Part shown: positions 1-12,848 of the stretch, piece after piece
How the letters are laid out: each line of letters starts with the position of its first letter
Position numbering within the stretch: position 1 is the first letter of the stretch
Assembly (NCBI GenBank): GCA_902541435.1
Contig: CACBQR010000010.1
Coordinates: forward strand, 1-36,565
DNA: 36,565 nt
Direction of reading: 5' to 3'
DNA from: an uncultured Alphaproteobacteria bacterium
GTDB lineage: Bacteria; Pseudomonadota; Alphaproteobacteria; HIMB59; GCA-002718135
The notes under the pieces: generated by a model
Databases searched by the model: none
What the model was told of the DNA's origin: nothing
What the model saw: the letters and a program-made list of their open reading frames with translations, nothing else
Position numbers and translations under genes: made by a program

Positions 1-92
1 TTGATTTCACTTTTCTTTGCCTCTTCAAACCATTCTTGAAAAAGTTCAATTGGTTTTTTATCAGAATTTATTAATTTTTGATTTGATTGCAT
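1..92 (-). CDS. pdxH: Pyridoxamine 5'-phosphate oxidase, N-terminal fragment (runs off window start)
   Basis: The reverse complement gives an ATG at 92-90 followed by about 30 codons without a stop before the window edge. The fragment contains PIELFQEWFEEAKKSEI, the characteristic N-terminal helix of PdxH (family pattern D/KPIxLFxxWxxEAxxSE). The enzyme uses FMN to oxidise pyridoxamine- or pyridoxine-5'-phosphate to pyridoxal phosphate in the cytosol. The catalytic domain lies outside the window, so only the family can be judged. The gene is divergent from fabI with 68 bases between the start codons, so both promoters must lie in that gap. The call rests on a short but distinctive segment. 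Confidence 0.8.
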   Translation of the reverse strand, partial: MQSNQKLINSDKKPIELFQEWFEEAKKSEI

Positions 93-160
93 ATTATAGA
101 TATGAATATTATGTTATAAGTATATATATCTATATTTATAAAAAAACACTGATTTACAAT
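93..160. promoter_or_regulatory. Divergent pdxH/fabI intergenic promoter region
   Basis: This 68-base, almost purely A+T gap separates the divergent starts of pdxH and fabI. It contains an alternating TA tract around 118-138 that could supply -10 elements in either direction. No unambiguous -35/-10 pair can be assigned by eye. The promoter role is inferred from the gene arrangement. Confidence 0.35.
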
Positions 161-988
161 ATGTTGATGCAAAATAAAAAAGGTCTGATTATGGGAGTGG
201 CAAATGACAGATCTATTGCCTGGGGTATTGCGAAAAAATTAGCAGAACAGGGGGCAGAAATTGCACTTACTTATCAAGGAGAAGCGCTTAAGAAAAGAGT
301 TCAGCCACTTGCAGAAGAAATAGGGTCTAACACTATTATTCCTTGTGATGTTTCAGACACACAAAGTATGAGTAATGTTTTCGAAACACTTAAAAATAAA
401 TGGGGTGAATTAGATTTTCTTGTTCATGGAATTGGTTTTTCCAACAAAGATGAATTAAGAGGTAAATACTACAATACATCTTCTGACAATTTTAAACAAA
501 CTATGCATATATCATGTTATTCTTTTACAGAGGCTTGTAGACTAGCAGAACCTTTAATGAATAATGGTGGATCAATTTTAACTTTAACATATTATGGATC
601 AGAACAAGTTATGCCTCATTATAATGTAATGGGAGTTGCAAAAGCAGCTTTAGAGGCAAGTGTTAGATATTTAGCAGTTGACTTGGGAGAAAAAAATATA
701 AGGGTTAATGCCATTAGTGCTGGCCCAATTAAAACTTTAGCAGCATCAGGAATAGGTGATTTTAGATTTATTCTAAAATGGAACGAACTTAATGCTCCGC
801 TTAAAAGAAATGTAAATCAGCAAGATGTTGGAAACTCTGCTTTGTATCTCTTAAGTGATCTTGGAAGTGCCGTTACAGGTGAGATACAACATGTCGATTG
901 TGGCTATCATACTGTAGGAATGGTTGCAGTTGACGAGAGTGAAAGTGTATCAGAATTATTAGGTGAATTTACAAATTCTAAAAAATGA
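161..988 (+). CDS. fabI: Enoyl-[acyl-carrier-protein] reductase (NADH), FabI type
   Basis: FabI catalyses the last reductive step of each fatty-acid elongation cycle (trans-2-enoyl-ACP to acyl-ACP). The 275-aa product is a short-chain dehydrogenase-fold protein of normal FabI length. It opens with the nucleotide-binding segment [16 protein letters not shown] (residues 8-23), typical of enoyl reductases rather than FabG. The catalytic pattern is present: Tyr144 in TLTYYG, Tyr154 and Lys161 in HYNVMGVAK, matching Tyr146/Tyr156/Lys163 of E. coli. The frame is open upstream to position 17, but that 48-residue extension is A+T-biased, unlike any FabI, and would run across the divergent promoter region. 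The ATG at 161 is therefore chosen; a second ATG at 167 is possible. The gene overlaps aroC by 4 bases (ATGA), so the two are probably co-translated. Confidence 0.95.
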   Translation: MLMQNKKGLIMGVANDRSIAWGIAKKLAEQGAEIALTYQGEALKKRVQPLAEEIGSNTIIPCDVSDTQSMSNVFETLKNKWGELDFLVHGIGFSNKDELRGKYYNTSSDNFKQTMHISCYSFTEACRLAEPLMNNGGSILTLTYYGSEQVMPHYNVMGVAKAALEASVRYLAVDLGEKNIRVNAISAGPIKTLAASGIGDFRFILKWNELNAPLKRNVNQQDVGNSALYLLSDLGSAVTGEIQHVDCGYHTVGMVAVDESESVSELLGEFTNSKK

Positions 989-2055
989 CTTCTAATTCAA
1001 TAGGAAAAATCTTTAATTTTACTACATGGGGAGAAAGCCATGGCAAAGCTATTGGTTGTGTTGTCGATGGAGTTCCATCAAACATAAATTTAACTGAAAA
1101 AGATATTCAACCTTATTTGGATAAAAGAAAACCAGGTCAGTCAAAATTTACAACTCAAAGAAAAGAAGAAGATAAAGTTGAAATACTATCTGGAACTTTT
1201 GAAGGAAAAACAACAGGTCATCCTATTTCTCTAATTATTTACAATCAAGATCAAAGATCAAAAGATTATGGTGATATAAAAATTAAATTTAGACCAGGTC
1301 ATGCAGATTACACATATTGGAAAAAATATGGCATAAGAGATTATAGGGGTGGTGGTAGATCTAGTGCTAGAGAAACTGCAATGAGAGTAGCAGCAGGGGC
1401 AATAGCAAGAAAAATCATAAAAAATAAAATTAAAAATCAAGTTGTAATAACAGGTGCATTAATTCAAATAGGTAATCATAAAATTAATTATGATAATTGG
1501 AATAATAATTTTATTCCAAAAAATAATTTTTGGAGTCCTGATAAAGAAATTATTAAAACATGGGAAAACGAAATACAAACTGCAAGAAAGTCAGGTTCCT
1601 CTTTAGGTGCTATAATTGAAATAAGAGTAAAAGGTTTGCCCGCTGGATTAGGAGAGCCTATTTATGAAAAAATAGACTCCGATATAGCTAAGGCATTGAT
1701 GTCTATAAATGCTGTAAAGGGTGTAGAAATGGGAAATGGGTTTAGCAGTGTTTATGAAACTGGAATTTCTAATGTTGATGAAATGAGAATTAAAAATAAA
1801 AAACCTTTATTTCTTTCAAATAATAACGGTGGAGTTCTTGGGGGCATTACAACTGGCCAAGAATTAATTACTAGATTTGTAGTAAAACCTACAAGTTCAA
1901 TATTGTCGACAAAAAAAACAATTAACACAAAATTAAAAGAAACAACAATTTCTACTAAAGGTCGTCATGATCCATGTGTTGGTATAAGAGCTGTTCCTGT
2001 AGGTGAAGCAATGGTTGCAACAACTATAGCTGATCATTGTTTAAGATTTCTTTAA
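985..2055 (+). CDS. aroC: Chorismate synthase
   Basis: AroC converts 5-enolpyruvylshikimate-3-phosphate to chorismate, the branch point for aromatic amino acids and folate, using reduced FMN. The 356-aa protein has normal length and all family signatures: WGESHG (15-20), FRPGHADYT (102-110), the Arg/Gly-rich [14 protein letters not shown] (121-134) and the C-terminal [18 protein letters not shown] (from 326). The ATG overlaps the fabI stop (ATGA), indicating coupling. The 3' end overlaps the convergent tlyA by 15 bases. Pairing with fabI looks like housekeeping linkage with no direct pathway connection. Confidence 0.97.
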   Translation: MTSNSIGKIFNFTTWGESHGKAIGCVVDGVPSNINLTEKDIQPYLDKRKPGQSKFTTQRKEEDKVEILSGTFEGKTTGHPISLIIYNQDQRSKDYGDIKIKFRPGHADYTYWKKYGIRDYRGGGRSSARETAMRVAAGAIARKIIKNKIKNQVVITGALIQIGNHKINYDNWNNNFIPKNNFWSPDKEIIKTWENEIQTARKSGSSLGAIIEIRVKGLPAGLGEPIYEKIDSDIAKALMSINAVKGVEMGNGFSSVYETGISNVDEMRIKNKKPLFLSNNNGGVLGGITTGQELITRFVVKPTSSILSTKKTINTKLKETTISTKGRHDPCVGIRAVPVGEAMVATTIADHCLRFL

Positions 2056-2790
2056 AATACTATAAATCAAAAATTCTTTATTTCCTTTTGGTCCAGTTAT
2101 TGGACTTTCGACTAAACCTAAAACTTCAGCCTTAATTGTTTTTTTAAACCAATTAGAAATATTATTACATACTTGTTCATGAATCAATGGATCTTTCACA
2201 ATACCTTTTTTCAAATTTATTTTATTAGTTTCAAATTGCGGCTTAATTAGTGAAATAATTTCAGCTTTACTTGATAAAAGCTTCAAGCTAGGTTCTATAA
2301 CCTTTGTTAGACTAATGAAACTAACATCACAGACTACCAAATTAATTTTTTCATGAATTATTGAGTTATCTAAGTATTTAGCGTTAAAATTTTCTATACT
2401 GATAATTTTTTTTTCTTTTTTTAATTTTTCATGAAGTTGATTTGTACCAACATCAATAGAATATATTTTTTTAGCGTTTTTTTTTAAAAGAACTTCTGTG
2501 AATCCACCAGTTGATGAACCAATATCTAGACAAATTTTATTTTCAATATCAATCTTAAAATGATCAATAACTTTCAGTAATTTGAATGCACCTCTTGATA
2601 CCCATGGAGGATGAAGTTGTTTAATTTTTATTTTTGAGTTTTCATTAAAACTGTTACCACTTTTGGTAATAATTTTATCGTTTACATAAACTTGGCCAGC
2701 CATAATCATAGATTGGGCTTTTGATTTAGTATCAGCTAAGTTTCTATCCATTAAAAGCTGATCAAGTCTAATTTTTAGATTTTTACTCAA
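2041..2790 (-). CDS. tlyA: TlyA-family S4-domain 2'-O-ribose rRNA methyltransferase
   Basis: The 249-aa protein has an N-terminal S4 RNA-binding domain (about residues 8-55: [19 protein letters not shown], then GQVYVND). It continues with the family linker WVSRGAFKL (63-71) and an FtsJ-like methyltransferase domain with the SAM-binding loop [12 protein letters not shown] (88-99). TlyA enzymes methylate ribose 2'-OH groups in 16S and/or 23S rRNA; which site this one uses cannot be read from sequence. The start is TTG at 2790-2788; the first downstream ATG (Met14) would delete the start of the S4 domain. It follows xseB by 9 bases. In many alphaproteobacteria dxs sits between these two genes, but it is absent here. 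The 3' end overlaps aroC on the opposite strand. Confidence 0.92.
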   Translation of the reverse strand: MSKNLKIRLDQLLMDRNLADTKSKAQSMIMAGQVYVNDKIITKSGNSFNENSKIKIKQLHPPWVSRGAFKLLKVIDHFKIDIENKICLDIGSSTGGFTEVLLKKNAKKIYSIDVGTNQLHEKLKKEKKIISIENFNAKYLDNSIIHEKINLVVCDVSFISLTKVIEPSLKLLSSKAEIISLIKPQFETNKINLKKGIVKDPLIHEQVCNNISNWFKKTIKAEVLGLVESPITGPKGNKEFLIYSILKKS

Positions 2791-2799
2791 ATTTGAAAA

Positions 2800-3018
2800 T
2801 TACTTAAAATCTTCTTTTGTGACTTTATTGTTTTCTTGCTTAATTTTTTTAATTTGGCTTTCAATACTTTTTAATTTTTCCTCGCATGCTTTTTTTAAAT
2901 TCATTCCTTCTTCATAAAGTTTTACAGATTCTTCTAAATCAACTTCACCATTTTCTAATTTCTCTACAATAGACTCAAGTTTTTTTAAATTATTTTCAAA
3001 ATTATTATCTTTATTCAT
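2800..3018 (-). CDS. xseB: Exodeoxyribonuclease VII small subunit
   Basis: The 72-aa acidic, helical protein shows the XseB pattern: NNFENNLKKLESIVEKLENGEVDLEESVKLYEEG at residues 5-38, followed by a charged helix. XseB subunits bundle on XseA to form exonuclease VII, which degrades single-stranded DNA from both ends. The large subunit xseA is not in the window. The start overlaps the preceding minus-strand membrane-protein gene by 8 bases, and tlyA follows 9 bases downstream, so the three genes form one transcription unit. Confidence 0.93.
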   Translation of the reverse strand: MNKDNNFENNLKKLESIVEKLENGEVDLEESVKLYEEGMNLKKACEEKLKSIESQIKKIKQENNKVTKEDFK

Positions 3019-3304
3019 TAGACGTATCTATTTTTGTAATATTTGATGTTTCTATATCATATATTAAAGCATAAACTTTATCATTACTTTTTATTGTAAA
3101 CAAAATCCTATTATTATCAATCATATCTATATCTGTAATTTTATGCCCTTTTTCTAAATTTAAATTGTAATCAATTAAATTTGTTTCTAAATTACTTTGT
3201 TTTTTTGTTGTTTTTATATACAAACCATAAACAAGAGCTAAAAAACAAATAACAATTAATATACCTAAAAATATTACAATAAATTTAAGAATTTTTTGAG
3301 ACAT
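3011..3304 (-). CDS. Small single-pass membrane protein, DUF6476-like
   Basis: The 97-aa protein has one clear hydrophobic segment (residues 8-30, IVIFLGILIVICFLALVYGL) and a short polar C-terminal domain that alternates as beta strands (DMIDNNRILFTIKSND, YALIYDIETSNI). The layout resembles DUF6476 proteins of Rhodobacterales: an N-terminal transmembrane helix, then a small domain resembling a single propeller blade. That assignment is from pattern memory and not certain, and the function is unknown. Its ATG (3304-3302) shares the CATG at 3302-3305 with the ATG of divergent rluD, so there is no intergenic DNA. It overlaps xseB by 8 bases and is the first gene of the unit with xseB and tlyA. 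Confidence 0.6.
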   Translation of the reverse strand: MSQKILKFIVIFLGILIVICFLALVYGLYIKTTKKQSNLETNLIDYNLNLEKGHKITDIDMIDNNRILFTIKSNDKVYALIYDIETSNITKIDTSNE

Positions 3305-4274
3305 GAACGAATTCTATAATCTTAAATTAACTATAAATAAACAATTAAGTTCACAAAGATTAGATAAAGTGCTCGTTTCAAAATTGGAAGGGTATTCAAG
3401 AACACAAATAAAAACTTTAATATTAAATGGCAATGTAATTCTTGATGAAAAGGAAATAAAAGATCCATCTTACATAACTAAAGAAAATGAAAATTACTTT
3501 ATAAATATTATCTTGAAACAAGAAACAAAACATTCAGCTGAAAATATAGACTTAAATATTATTTTTGAAGATGAAGATTTAATTGTTATAAATAAACCTC
3601 CAAATTTAGTAATGCATCCAGCTCCTGGAAATGAAAGCGGCACTCTTGTGAATGCTCTTATACATTACACTAATAATCAACTAAGTAATTTAGATGAAAA
3701 TGCTAGACCAGGAATAGTCCATCGTTTAGATAAAGATACTAGTGGAATTCTTGTTGTTGCAAAAAATAATAATGTTCATATTAATTTAGCCAAACAATTT
3801 AAAGAACATACGATATCTCGTAGATATAAAGCAATAGTTTGGGGAACACCTGATAATCAATCAATTGAAGGGTATATAGAGAGAAATAGAAAAAATAGAA
3901 AAAAAATGAGTTTAAATAATAAGGGTTTTGGAAAATATTCTAAAACCGACATTAAATTAGAAAAAACTTTTGGTATTGCTAGTATAGTTGACTGTCATTT
4001 ACATACTGGAAGAACCCATCAAATTAGACTTCATCTAACTTCTAAAAATTCTCCCATAATTGGTGATAAGATCTATGGAAAAAGTAAAGTTAATCAATTT
4101 GGAAAAGATAAAAATACATTTAATAAATTTATGATTTTAAAAAATTTTGAAAGACAAGCATTGCATGCCTATCATCTAGGTTTTGATCATCCTATATCAA
4201 AAAAAAGGATGGATTTTGATATTGAAATTCCTGAAGATTTTAAGAATTTAATTGAATTATTGCTTAAATATTAA
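3303..4274 (+). CDS. rluD: RluA/RluD-family 23S rRNA pseudouridine synthase
   Basis: The 323-aa protein has an N-terminal S4 domain (about residues 18-80) and an RluA-type pseudouridine synthase domain. The catalytic loop GIVHRLDKDTSGILV (138-152) carries the nucleophile Asp143, and a later RTHQIRLHL motif is present. In E. coli, RluD modifies U1911/1915/1917 in helix 69 of 23S rRNA; domain order and length fit RluD, though RluC-type specificity cannot be excluded. The ATG overlaps the divergent upstream gene's ATG. rpoH follows 30 bases downstream, a neighbour relationship common in alphaproteobacteria. Confidence 0.88.
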   Translation: MNEFYNLKLTINKQLSSQRLDKVLVSKLEGYSRTQIKTLILNGNVILDEKEIKDPSYITKENENYFINIILKQETKHSAENIDLNIIFEDEDLIVINKPPNLVMHPAPGNESGTLVNALIHYTNNQLSNLDENARPGIVHRLDKDTSGILVVAKNNNVHINLAKQFKEHTISRRYKAIVWGTPDNQSIEGYIERNRKNRKKMSLNNKGFGKYSKTDIKLEKTFGIASIVDCHLHTGRTHQIRLHLTSKNSPIIGDKIYGKSKVNQFGKDKNTFNKFMILKNFERQALHAYHLGFDHPISKKRMDFDIEIPEDFKNLIELLLKY

Positions 4275-4304
4275 ATTATATTTTATTTGTGATATAGGCG
4301 TATT

Positions 4305-7532
<3,228 letters not shown>

Positions 7533-7540
<8 letters not shown>

Positions 7541-8888
7541 GATAAGGCCTCACTAATTTTTTTATTTCTAAAGATTTCTTTTTAACCTCGCTAATTTCTT
7601 GGCCTTCAACCAGTATTCTTAATAATGGTTCAGTTCCAGATAGCCTAACAAGAGATCTTATTTTTTTATTATTGTATAATTTATCATTTTTTAACTTGCC
7701 AAGAATTTTTAATAATTTTGTATTCTTTGTTTTATAACTTAAGTTAATTTTTTCTTGAGCAAAATCATTGTACAAATCAAAAAGTTTACTAGCCTTATTT
7801 TTATTTGATATCAAAATTTCAGTAATTTTTAAAGCTGCTAAAATTCCATCGCCAGTATTAGAATGTTCTGACAATATTATATGTCCTGATTGTTCACCAC
7901 CTATTATAGATTTGGATTTTTTCATTTGATTTATAACATTTATATCTCCTACAGCTGTGCGTTTAATCTTTAATTTTAATTTATTTGTGAGATAATTTTC
8001 TAATCCCATATTAGACATAACCGTTATAATAACATCGTGTTGATTAGATTTTTTCTTAGGTTTTACATAATTTTTACATAATAATCCTATAATTTTATCA
8101 CCATCAACTTCTTTTCCTTCTTCATCTACAACTATTAATCTATCTCCATCACCATCAAATGCAAATCCAATATCAGCTTTTTCTTTTATTACATTTTCTG
8201 AGAGTGATTTAACATCTACTGCACCACAATTTTTATTAATATTTAATCCATCTGGATTATTATTTATGGCGATCATATCATGACCTAATTCCCAGAATAA
8301 ATTTGGAGCTATATTGTATGTTGCTCCATTCGCACAATCTAAAACAATTTTTAATTTTCTATTAGAAGATATTTTATTCAAAGTGCTTTTTAAAAATTCT
8401 GAGTATCTACCTGAGGCATCTTCCAGTCTTTTTGCATTTCCAGATACAAATGTATTGTTTGAAATTTTAGAATATTTTTTATTATCTAAAACTATTTTTT
8501 CAACCTTTTGCTCTATTAATGAACTTAGCTTTGTTCCAGAACTATCAAAGAATTTCAGCCCATTATATTCATATGTGTTATGAGAAGCTGTAATCATTAC
8601 ACCAATATCTGCTCTTAAAGTTTTTATCATTAATGGTACAGCTGGTGTTGGAAGGGGGCCGACTAAAATTACATCCATACCCATAGAAATAAATCCAGCT
8701 GTCACAAGTGGTTCATATAGATAACCAGATAATCTAGTGTCTTTACAGATCACAACCCTGCTATTTTTAGCATTTTTCTTTTTTAGAAGGAATGCAACCG
8801 TTTTTGAAATTTTTAGACAAGTTTCAGCAGAAAGAGGTTCCTCGTTAACTAAGCACCGTATACCATCGGTACCAAATATTTTAGACAT
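7533..8888 (-). CDS. glmM: Phosphoglucosamine mutase
   Basis: GlmM interconverts glucosamine-6-phosphate and glucosamine-1-phosphate, feeding UDP-GlcNAc synthesis for peptidoglycan and lipopolysaccharide. The 451-aa protein starts with FGTDGIRCLVN, which is typical of GlmM. It has the phosphoserine loop MITASHNTYEYNG (Ser102 is the phosphorylated residue), the Mg-binding DGDGDR loop, the sugar-binding GGEQSGHI and the C-terminal phosphate-binding RLSGTEPLLRILVEG. These signatures and the length favour GlmM over phosphomannomutase. It lies 44 bases downstream of ftsH on the same strand, the usual ftsH-glmM order. Confidence 0.96.
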
Positions 8889-8932
8889 TTTTGTCTTTTA
8901 TTCAAAAAAATAAATAAAGTGAAGTAATTAAA

Positions 8933-10834
8933 TTAGTTTGCCGGTGCAGGAGCAGATCCACCTGTTTTAGGAACGGATGTAGCTGGTTTTTTTGGTGTGT
9001 TTATATCATTATCAAAATCATCACGAGTTGGCTTTATACCTTTGATTAAATCTTTAATTTCATCGCCTGATAATGTTTCATACTCTAAAAGCCCTTTAGC
9101 AACTATATGCAGTTCTTCAATGTTATCTTGAAGAATTTTTCTACAATTATTTTCAGCCTCTTCTGCAAGAGATCTAACCTCTTCATCAATTAATTTTGCA
9201 GTAGAGTCAGATAAATTTTTTGATTGTGCAACAGAATGGCCGAGGAAAACCTCCTCACTGTCACTGTTATATCTCAAACGTCCTAGTTTTTCACTCATAC
9301 CCCATTCAGTAATCATTTTTTTTGATAAATTTGTTACCATTTGTATATCGCTTGCTGCACCATTTGTGATTTTATCTTTACCAAAGATCATTTCTTCTGC
9401 AATTCTTCCCCCAGTAGCTATTAATAAATGCGCTTTCATTTGATCTTTTCTCATAGACAACTGATCTTTTTCAGGAAGTCTCATAACCATTCCTAGGGCC
9501 CTGCCTCTTGGAATTATGGTTGCTTTGTGTATTGGATCAGATGCTGGTGAGTGAAGAGTTGCTACCGCATGACCAGCTTCATGATAAGCTGTAAGTTTCT
9601 TTTCATCTTCAGACATGACCATTGATCTTTTTTCAGCACCCATCATCACTTTATCTTTAGCACTTTCAAAATCCTCAAGAGTAACCATTCTTTTATTTTT
9701 TCTAGCCGCTAATAATGCTGCTTCATTAACTAAATTTGCTAAATCAGCTCCAGAAAAACCTGGCGTTCCCCTTGCAATAATTTTTGAGTCAAATTTTGGC
9801 GAAACTTTAATTTTTTTAATATGAACTTTAAGTATTTTGTCTCTTCCCATTACATCAGGGTTATTAACTGTTATTTGACGATCAAATCTTCCTGGTCTAA
9901 GCAATGCTGGATCAAGAACGTCCGGTCTATTTGTTGCTGCAATAATAATTACACCCGCATTTGCTTCAAAACCATCCATTTCCACAAGAAGTTGATTAAG
10001 AGTTTGTTCTCTTTCGTCATTCCCACCACCAAGACCAGCGCCACGATGTCTTCCAACAGCGTCAATTTCATCGATAAAAACTATACAAGGTGCATTTTTT
10101 TTACCTTGGTCAAACATATCTCTAACTCTACTAGCTCCGACACCTACAAACATTTCAACAAAATCTGACCCTGAAATAGAAAAGAAAGGAACATTTGCTT
10201 CTCCTGCAATTGCTCTTGCAAGTAAGGTTTTTCCAGTACCTGGGGGACCTACTAAAAGTGCGCCTCTTGGGATCTTGCCACCTAATCTAGAAAATTTTGA
10301 AGGATCTTTTAAAAATTCAACAACTTCTTCTAATTCTTGTTTAGCTTCATCAATACCTGCTACATCGTCAAATGTAACTTTACCAACTGCTTCATTTAAT
10401 AATTTAGCTTTAGATTTACCAAAGCCCATTGCTTTTCCACCACCACCTTGCATCTGGCGCATAAAGAAGATCCAAACTCCAATTAATAGAAGCATTGGAA
10501 ACCACGACAGTAATACACTTAAAAGTGGATGCATTGATCTTTCAGAGGGTTCAGCAGTAATTTTTACACCACTTTCATTTAATTTATCTACCAAATTAGG
10601 ATAATTAGGGACATATGTGCTAAATGATCGTCCGTCGTTTAGAAATCCTGTAACGTTGCTTCCATTGATATTAACTTCAGAAACATTGCCACTTTCTGTT
10701 GCAGCAATAAAGTCAGAAAAGGATATTTTTGAAGTATTTCTATTGTTAGAACTTCCTTGGAAAAGATTGAAAAGCACGATTAAGAGCAATCCAATTATAA
10801 TCCATAGTACAACGTTTTTACTGATGTTTTTCAT
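8933..10834 (-). CDS. ftsH: ATP-dependent zinc metalloprotease FtsH
   Basis: This membrane-anchored AAA+ protease degrades misassembled membrane proteins and short-lived regulators. The 633-aa protein has two N-terminal transmembrane helices (about 9-25 and 104-125) flanking a small periplasmic domain. The AAA module has Walker A GPPGTGKT (196-203), Walker B IVFIDEID (251-258) and the second region of homology [20 protein letters not shown]. The M41 peptidase domain has the zinc motif HEAGH (418-422). The C-terminus ends in a Pro/Ala-rich tail. The gene lies between tilS and glmM, the conserved order. Several open frames on the opposite strand here are artefacts of its codon use. Confidence 0.97.
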   Translation of the reverse strand: MKNISKNVVLWIIIGLLLIVLFNLFQGSSNNRNTSKISFSDFIAATESGNVSEVNINGSNVTGFLNDGRSFSTYVPNYPNLVDKLNESGVKITAEPSERSMHPLLSVLLSWFPMLLLIGVWIFFMRQMQGGGGKAMGFGKSKAKLLNEAVGKVTFDDVAGIDEAKQELEEVVEFLKDPSKFSRLGGKIPRGALLVGPPGTGKTLLARAIAGEANVPFFSISGSDFVEMFVGVGASRVRDMFDQGKKNAPCIVFIDEIDAVGRHRGAGLGGGNDEREQTLNQLLVEMDGFEANAGVIIIAATNRPDVLDPALLRPGRFDRQITVNNPDVMGRDKILKVHIKKIKVSPKFDSKIIARGTPGFSGADLANLVNEAALLAARKNKRMVTLEDFESAKDKVMMGAEKRSMVMSEDEKKLTAYHEAGHAVATLHSPASDPIHKATIIPRGRALGMVMRLPEKDQLSMRKDQMKAHLLIATGGRIAEEMIFGKDKITNGAASDIQMVTNLSKKMITEWGMSEKLGRLRYNSDSEEVFLGHSVAQSKNLSDSTAKLIDEEVRSLAEEAENNCRKILQDNIEELHIVAKGLLEYETLSGDEIKDLIKGIKPTRDDFDNDINTPKKPATSVPKTGGSAPAPAN

Positions 10835-10885
10835 CTAGTTAATACATAGGAATTTATTATAAAAACACAATAGTTTTGTAGTAAA

Positions 10886-11857
10886 TTAAACAGATTTTCT
10901 TGAAAATGTAAGAAAATCATCATTTTTTTTTACAATCATACCTTTGATATTAAAAATATTAAAATTTAATTTCTTCATTTCACTTATTAAGATTCTAGTT
11001 TTTTTTGATCGAGGAGCGTTAGATCGATAAAATAAAAACTGATATATTCTTCGTATAATATTTTCAGAAATAATTTCATTTAAATTTTTTATATTATTAA
11101 ATCTAACAACAACTTGTTTATTGTCAACATGAACAATATTGTTAAGAAGTGTCTCAAGTATCATTTGAATGAAATATGGTGAATAAAAAAGTATATTCTC
11201 AAAATCTTTGTTTATTTCTTTAATTGTTTTTTGGTCAGATTTTTTTAGAAAGTTTCTTATTATAGGACGAGTATAATCTAAATTAAAATTTGATGGATCA
11301 TTAAAATATTCTATTTTATTTTTTTTATTGTATTCTAATAACATTTCTTTAGAGAAATCTAAAAGTGGCCTTATTATATTGACTCTGTTGAAAAAAGACT
11401 GTTCAGACATTGATTTTAAACCATAAAAATCACTTCCAGCGATCTTTCTATTCAAAAAAGTTTCTAGATTATCATCTTTATGATGAGCAACAAATAAATG
11501 CAAAAAATTATTTTTAATACAAAAATCTGTAAGTAAATTATAACGATTATTTCTAGCTTCATTCATACTTTTTTTACTCACTTTATTTTTGTTTACAGTT
11601 AGAATTTGAGAGTTAATGTTGTTTTTATCCAAGTAGGCAGAAATAAACTTAGCTTCCTTTTTAGAATTTTTTCTAATACGATGATCTACAATTAAAGCTA
11701 TCAATTTCCCTTTTTTGTATTTTATAAAAGCATTTACAAGGAATAATAATGACATACTATCTGGACCGCCAGAAACTGCCACAGCGACAGAAGGTTTTTT
11801 TTCAAAAGTATATTTTTTTTCTATATTTTTAATGAATTCTTTATTTGTAAGTTTCAT
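10886..11857 (-). CDS. tilS: tRNA(Ile)-lysidine synthetase
   Basis: TilS converts C34 of the tRNA-Ile(CAU) anticodon to lysidine with ATP and lysine, so that AUA is read as isoleucine. The 323-aa protein carries the PP-loop SGGPDSMSL (Ser29-Asp33-Ser34) and downstream family motifs (VDHRIRKNSKKEA, VAHHKDDNLETFL, GLKSM, IRPLLDFSK, DPSNFNLDYTRPIIRN). It is shorter than E. coli TilS (about 430 aa), as expected for forms lacking the C-terminal extension. It overlaps cpoB by 4 bases. AUA (atata/aata runs) is frequent in this AT-rich genome, so the enzyme should be essential; that is inference. Confidence 0.94.
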   Translation of the reverse strand: MKLTNKEFIKNIEKKYTFEKKPSVAVAVSGGPDSMSLLFLVNAFIKYKKGKLIALIVDHRIRKNSKKEAKFISAYLDKNNINSQILTVNKNKVSKKSMNEARNNRYNLLTDFCIKNNFLHLFVAHHKDDNLETFLNRKIAGSDFYGLKSMSEQSFFNRVNIIRPLLDFSKEMLLEYNKKNKIEYFNDPSNFNLDYTRPIIRNFLKKSDQKTIKEINKDFENILFYSPYFIQMILETLLNNIVHVDNKQVVVRFNNIKNLNEIISENIIRRIYQFLFYRSNAPRSKKTRILISEMKKLNFNIFNIKGMIVKKNDDFLTFSRKSV

Positions 11858-12771
11858 TCATTATTTTCTAAACAATTATACTCAACAATTTGTTTTTTTG
11901 TTTGAGGAATTATTTTATTTTTTGGAAAATCAATAATTAATTTTTCCATAGTTTTACAAGCTTCAGTAATTTTTTCAACTTGGTATAAAGACTGAGAAAG
12001 TTTGAAAAGCATTTCTGCAGCTTTAATACTATTTGGAAATTTTTGGAAACCTTCTGCAAATATAAGTGCTGCTTCTCTATAATTTTTTTCTAGAATATAC
12101 AATTCACCAAGCCAATAATGTGCTGAACCTGATAGTTGATTATCAGGATTGTCTGAAATAAACTTTTCGAATGAAGTTTTGGCATCCTGCCATTTTTTAT
12201 CTCTAATATTATCAAATGCTTCTTGGAATTGATCTTCAGGTGATAAGACCTCTTCTTTTTCATTAGAATTTACTTCCTGATCTTCAGATATAACTTCTTT
12301 ATTTGTATCATTTGTGTTTTTTGATATATTTAATGTTCCAAGCGTATTTTCAGATTCAGTATCACTTAAAGTATTGCTTTTAACTTCAGAATTATCTTGT
12401 GAAGCTTCATCAGTATTTACTTCAACATTATTTACAGGAACTGTTTGGAAATTATTAATAACTAATTCTAAATTTTCTAATTTATTAAAGATATCGTCTA
12501 ATTGAAAATATAATTCTTCTAAATTAGAAGTTAAATTTTTTATATCTTTTTCAATATCATATATTCGCAAATCGATAGCAGAAAGATTTTTAACGAAATC
12601 ATTATTTGTTTCATTTGATTGCTTCGGCGAATTTGAAAATACTTCTTTGGAAAGATCTGAGACTTCTCTTTGTAATCTTTCTAATTGTTGGGAGATTGTT
12701 AGATCGCTTTCATTAGAAAAAGAATAGTTTGAAAAAAATAAAATTAAAACTGCGAGTATGTACTTTAACAT
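11854..12771 (-). CDS. cpoB: Cell-division coordinator CpoB / YbgF, periplasmic TPR protein
   Basis: CpoB links Tol-Pal-driven outer-membrane constriction with peptidoglycan synthesis in E. coli. The 305-aa protein begins with a signal peptide (residues 1-19, ending YSFS). A coiled-coil oligomerisation region follows (about 25-115: ISQQLERLQREVSDLSKEV and LEELYFQLDDIFNKLENLE). Then comes an acidic Asn/Ser/Glu-rich linker (about 116-180) and a C-terminal block of TPR units starting PEDQFQEAFDNIRDKKW and including GSAHYWLGELYILEKNYREAA. It is downstream of pal but separated by a strong hairpin, and overlaps tilS by 4 bases. The long low-complexity linker is compatible with the family. Confidence 0.9.
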   Translation of the reverse strand: MLKYILAVLILFFSNYSFSNESDLTISQQLERLQREVSDLSKEVFSNSPKQSNETNNDFVKNLSAIDLRIYDIEKDIKNLTSNLEELYFQLDDIFNKLENLELVINNFQTVPVNNVEVNTDEASQDNSEVKSNTLSDTESENTLGTLNISKNTNDTNKEVISEDQEVNSNEKEEVLSPEDQFQEAFDNIRDKKWQDAKTSFEKFISDNPDNQLSGSAHYWLGELYILEKNYREAALIFAEGFQKFPNSIKAAEMLFKLSQSLYQVEKITEACKTMEKLIIDFPKNKIIPQTKKQIVEYNCLENNE

Positions 12772-12805
12772 TGACCGATTTTAATTTCTAATTGAGATAA
12801 AAATG

Positions 12806-12829
12806 TGGCGCTATAATTCTATAGCGCCA
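12806..12829 (-). terminator. Intrinsic terminator after pal
   Basis: A perfect 10-bp inverted repeat TGGCGCTATA / TATAGCGCCA with a 4-base loop (12806-12815, 12820-12829) lies 20 bases downstream of the pal stop. On the minus strand the stem is followed by CATTTTTATC, giving a short T-run. It is the only G+C-containing long stem found in a non-coding gap of this window. It probably ends most tolQ-to-pal transcripts, so that cpoB-tilS depends on read-through or its own promoter. Confidence 0.75.
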
Positions 12830-12848
12830 AAGTATTAAGGAAAATAGA

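Noticed and set aside
17-160. In-frame N-terminal extension of fabI by 48 codons
   Set aside because: It is A+T-biased and Tyr/Ile-rich, unlike any FabI; it spans the divergent promoter gap and overlaps the pdxH coding start. The family start matches the ATG at 161.
9615-10838. Several open frames on the plus strand across ftsH (9615-9824, 9821-10168, 10275-10604, 10617-10838)
   Set aside because: They lie antisense inside the highly conserved ftsH gene, have no recognisable domains and no ribosome-binding sites; they are artefacts of its codon use.
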